DNA of 64,000 bases from Hyphomonas sp. (lineage in GTDB: Bacteria > Pseudomonadota > Alphaproteobacteria > Caulobacterales > Hyphomonadaceae). The stretch's first letter is position 1. Each line of letters starts with the position of its first letter. The stretch covers positions 1 through 64,000 of the forward strand of contig NZ_JALHLS010000002.1 in assembly GCF_022844445.1 (NCBI RefSeq). The letters are read 5' to 3'. This document shows positions 61,997 to 64,000 of this stretch, piece after piece. The notes below the pieces were generated by a model. The model saw nothing but the letters and a program-made list of their open reading frames with translations. It had not been told where the DNA came from and ran no database searches. Both the position numbers and the translations under genes were made by a program.

Positions 61997-62482
61997 ATGA
62001 AGATGATGGCATGGATGGCAGCGGCCACATTGGCGGGGTGCGCGGTGACGGGCGCGTCAGATGTTCGAATCACGGATCTCGAGCCCGGCGATGTGCCTGA
62101 AAAGGTGCGCGCTCTGGCTGAGGGCGCCGCTCAAGGCTTCCGGATTTCCGGCGCGCAGAAGAAGGAGCGGGGCGGGCGGACCTATTTTGATGTGGAAGGA
62201 AACTTGCCGGATGGCAGTGAGCTGGAGTTTGATATTCTTCTGACTTCTGCAGGTCCCGAGATTGTGGAGACCCAACGCGACATCGCCTGGGCCGACGCAC
62301 CTGTCGCGGTCCGGACAGCGGCGCCAGAAGTTTCACCGGCGCGCGTCATAGAAAGTACGCAGGCGGACGGCACAGTCATCTACGAGCTGTTTGCGCCTGG
62401 CATGCCTTCGGATCCTGCGATCGAAGTTGCGCTTGATAGGCAAGGAGTTGCCCGCGTGCTTCAAGAGCGCTGGCCGCACTAA
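61997..62482 (+). CDS. Small PepSY-like putative lipoprotein
   Basis: A 161-residue protein with a short lipoprotein signal (MKMMAWMAAATLAGCAV, lipobox LAGC, C15). The mature part has two beta-rich halves with FDVEGNLPDGSELEFDILLTSAGPEIVETQRDI and YELFAPGMPSDPAIEVALDRQG. These resemble the PepSY-like fold seen in small envelope proteins, but the family match is loose. It follows the esterase by 21 bp with GGAG before the ATG, and converges with the GH43 gene (4-bp overlap). Its role in the locus is unknown. Confidence 0.65.
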   Translation: MKMMAWMAAATLAGCAVTGASDVRITDLEPGDVPEKVRALAEGAAQGFRISGAQKKERGGRTYFDVEGNLPDGSELEFDILLTSAGPEIVETQRDIAWADAPVAVRTAAPEVSPARVIESTQADGTVIYELFAPGMPSDPAIEVALDRQGVARVLQERWPH

Positions 62483-64000
62483 AGCGCGCGGTACGTCACC
62501 TTCCGGACGAGTGCGGCGCCGCCGCCTGCAGCATATAGTGCCGGGCGAAGACTGAGAAAATCTCCGTCGGTATTGTGGTGATATCCGGACACTTCCATCT
62601 GAACGCCGTACTTCTCCCATGTCGAACCATCCCGGCTTGTGTGGATCGTGACGATGTGACGGTCGTTCCGGATGCGTATGAACAGGCGATTTCCCAAGTC
62701 CTCAAACGCGCGGCCGCGGCGCTGGCGGCCATAGCGATGCATGACGAGCCCGTTTGCGTCAAAGCCGAGGCCTGCATAGAGGCGCTTCGAATAGAAAAGC
62801 AAAAGTCCGGCTTCTGTGCGCTCGCCAAGTTCAATGTCGGCTTCCACTTCATAGGCAAGATCCCCGCAGACAAAGCAGAGCGGCGAAGCGTCGCCTGGGC
62901 TCGTCCCTTTGGCCGTGAGCGATAGCCCTTCCGGCTGCAGATTAAATCGCTCACTTTCATCCGGCGCCGGGTTGTAGAAGGCCCAGAGTGTCCCGAGGCG
63001 ATTGGACGAAAAATCATCGGACAGGGGCTGCGCGTGCGGATGGCCGGAAGACGCGACGGGTTTGCGCAACGGCACCGAGAGATCTCCCCCCTTGGCAAGC
63101 GGCCAGCCGTCTTCCGTCCATTCTACAGGGTCAAGCAGCATCTGGCGGCCCAGGGTCCAGAAGTCGTTCTCGTAGCCGTGATAGGCCATCCACCAACCAC
63201 CGTCCGGTGCCTCGACCAGCGTTGCATGGCCCCGCGACCACCACTTTTCGCTGGCCGACCAGGTGCGGACGATGGGGTTGAACGGACAGTCTTCCCACGG
63301 ACCATGTATCGACCGCGATCTGGCGACGATCACCATATGTCCCGTCGGCGGGCCTGCTGTGCCGCCAACAGCAGTAATGAGATAGAACCAGTCCCCGCGC
63401 CGCGTGATCTTCGGGCCCTCAGGCGCAAAGGCCTCGACGGTCCATGTGTCGGGGTATCGCCAGGGATCATAGACATGCTCGACCTCTCCGGCGGTCGAAA
63501 GGCCATCATCGGTGAGGCGAACGCGGTCTCCGCCGGAAAGGAAGAGATAGCGCTTTCCGTCTTCGCCGACTGCGTGCCCGGGGTCGATGTGCCTGGGTAG
63601 CTTGAGATCGACAGGTTCACTCCAGGGGCCTTCGATGTGGTCGGCCCAGATGACATAGTTCGAGCGATAATCCGGAAAGCGGGCAGGGATGTAGAGGTAG
63701 TATCGGCCCTCATGCTTGCAGAGCTCGGGCGCCCAGACGGAGCCGATAGGAGTCTTGAGTGCGGCGGTGACGGGTGACCAGTTCACGAGATCCGTTGATT
63801 TCCAGATGACCAGACCTGGATAGGCGTCGAACGTCGAGAACGTCATGTAGTAGGTATCACCGTCGCGGAGCACAGTCGGGTCCGGCCGGTCGCCTGAAAA
63901 GACGGGGTTGAGGAAAGTACCGTTTCCGAGATCAGCGCGGCGCTGGCCCTCAAAGCCGCGCGGCCAGTCGAGATGCGACCAGTCGGCACCGGACGGCGAT
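62479..64000 (-). CDS. GH43-family glycoside hydrolase (5' end cut by the window edge)
   Basis: The frame is open without a stop to the right edge, giving at least 506 residues, so the start is outside. GH43 features are FSGDRPDPTVLRDGDTYYM (the general base Asp in RPDPT), WAPELCKHEGRYYLYIPARF, and a five-bladed propeller up to about 310 residues from the visible end. The C-terminal part (after LSDDFSSNRLGTLWAFYNP) is a beta-sandwich of the GH43 C-terminal type. Such enzymes are beta-xylosidases, alpha-L-arabinofuranosidases or galactosidases. A GTG at 63873 lies inside the RPDPTV motif and is not the start. It converges with the PepSY-like gene. Confidence 0.88.
   Translation of the reverse strand, partial: SPSGADWSHLDWPRGFEGQRRADLGNGTFLNPVFSGDRPDPTVLRDGDTYYMTFSTFDAYPGLVIWKSTDLVNWSPVTAALKTPIGSVWAPELCKHEGRYYLYIPARFPDYRSNYVIWADHIEGPWSEPVDLKLPRHIDPGHAVGEDGKRYLFLSGGDRVRLTDDGLSTAGEVEHVYDPWRYPDTWTVEAFAPEGPKITRRGDWFYLITAVGGTAGPPTGHMVIVARSRSIHGPWEDCPFNPIVRTWSASEKWWSRGHATLVEAPDGGWWMAYHGYENDFWTLGRQMLLDPVEWTEDGWPLAKGGDLSVPLRKPVASSGHPHAQPLSDDFSSNRLGTLWAFYNPAPDESERFNLQPEGLSLTAKGTSPGDASPLCFVCGDLAYEVEADIELGERTEAGLLLFYSKRLYAGLGFDANGLVMHRYGRQRRGRAFEDLGNRLFIRIRNDRHIVTIHTSRDGSTWEKYGVQMEVSGYHHNTDGDFLSLRPALYAAGGGAALVRKVTYRAL

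Overview
The window is about 64 kb of GC-rich, densely packed alphaproteobacterial chromosome. The organism is most likely a member of the Hyphomonadaceae or a close marine relative. Supporting this are an alphaproteobacterial F1-ATPase zeta inhibitor (DUF1476), a bactofilin gene overlapping an M23 peptidase gene (the Hyphomonas BacA-LmdC arrangement), a SUF-type Fe-S operon starting with a second cysteine desulfurase, a CYP153 alkane hydroxylase and a 6S RNA next to the 5-formyltetrahydrofolate cyclo-ligase gene. Most genes are core chromosomal genes; accessory DNA is confined to the two ends. All family assignments come from reading the translations, without database searches.

Layout. 1-317: edge of an integrative element, with the first codons of a tyrosine-recombinase integrase running off the left edge and a tRNA 3' fragment (probably tRNA-fMet) followed by its terminator. 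331-3376: single-domain prepilin peptidase and Tex. 3380-6977: leftward exopolysaccharide group (PPP-type phosphatase, outer-membrane export lipoprotein, ExoY-like sugar transferase, GH16 hydrolase). 7427-12007: ABM monooxygenase, acyl-CoA dehydrogenase, GPH/MFS transporter and a DegP/HtrA protease. 12220-15511: DUF5694 lipoprotein, CYP153 and a TauD-like dioxygenase. 15577-20536: RarA, an RluA-family pseudouridine synthase, a UDP-glucuronate epimerase and SppA. 20753: tRNA-Gln.

21269-27042: a complete TonB2-like energy-transduction operon (DUF3450, TtpC-like ExbB fusion, ExbB, two ExbD, TonB, TPR protein). 27237-28947: bactofilin and its M23 partner. 29158-36861: 1-Cys peroxiredoxin, a large AsmA/DUF3971 protein, TyrS, AnmK, a GNAT acetyltransferase and an alpha/beta hydrolase. 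36972-46841: cysteine desulfurase, SufB, a lipoprotein, a 25-residue microprotein, SufC, SufD, SufS and SufT. A convergent pair (Tat-exported aminotransferase and TSUP permease) then separates these from the A-type carrier gene. 46838-50928: hypoxanthine-DNA glycosylase, Gdx/SugE exporter with a candidate guanidine-II riboswitch, PlsC-like acyltransferase, TetR regulator, PurC-PurS and the zeta subunit. 50935-58902: second GH16 protein, 5-FCL, 6S RNA, phytase-like lipoprotein, HxlR regulator, tRNA-Gly, a YbbA/YbbP-like ABC exporter and a divergent TesA-like lipoprotein. 59229-64000: start of a pectin/hemicellulose utilisation locus (PL10 lyase, Tat-exported carboxylesterase, small PepSY-like lipoprotein, GH43 protein cut by the right edge), with a LacI-type palindrome in the promoter.

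The observations most worth a second look are the lipoprotein and microprotein inside the suf operon, the Tat-lipobox aminotransferase coupled to a TSUP permease, the candidate guanidine riboswitch, the 6S RNA, the integration boundary and the LacI-type operator.
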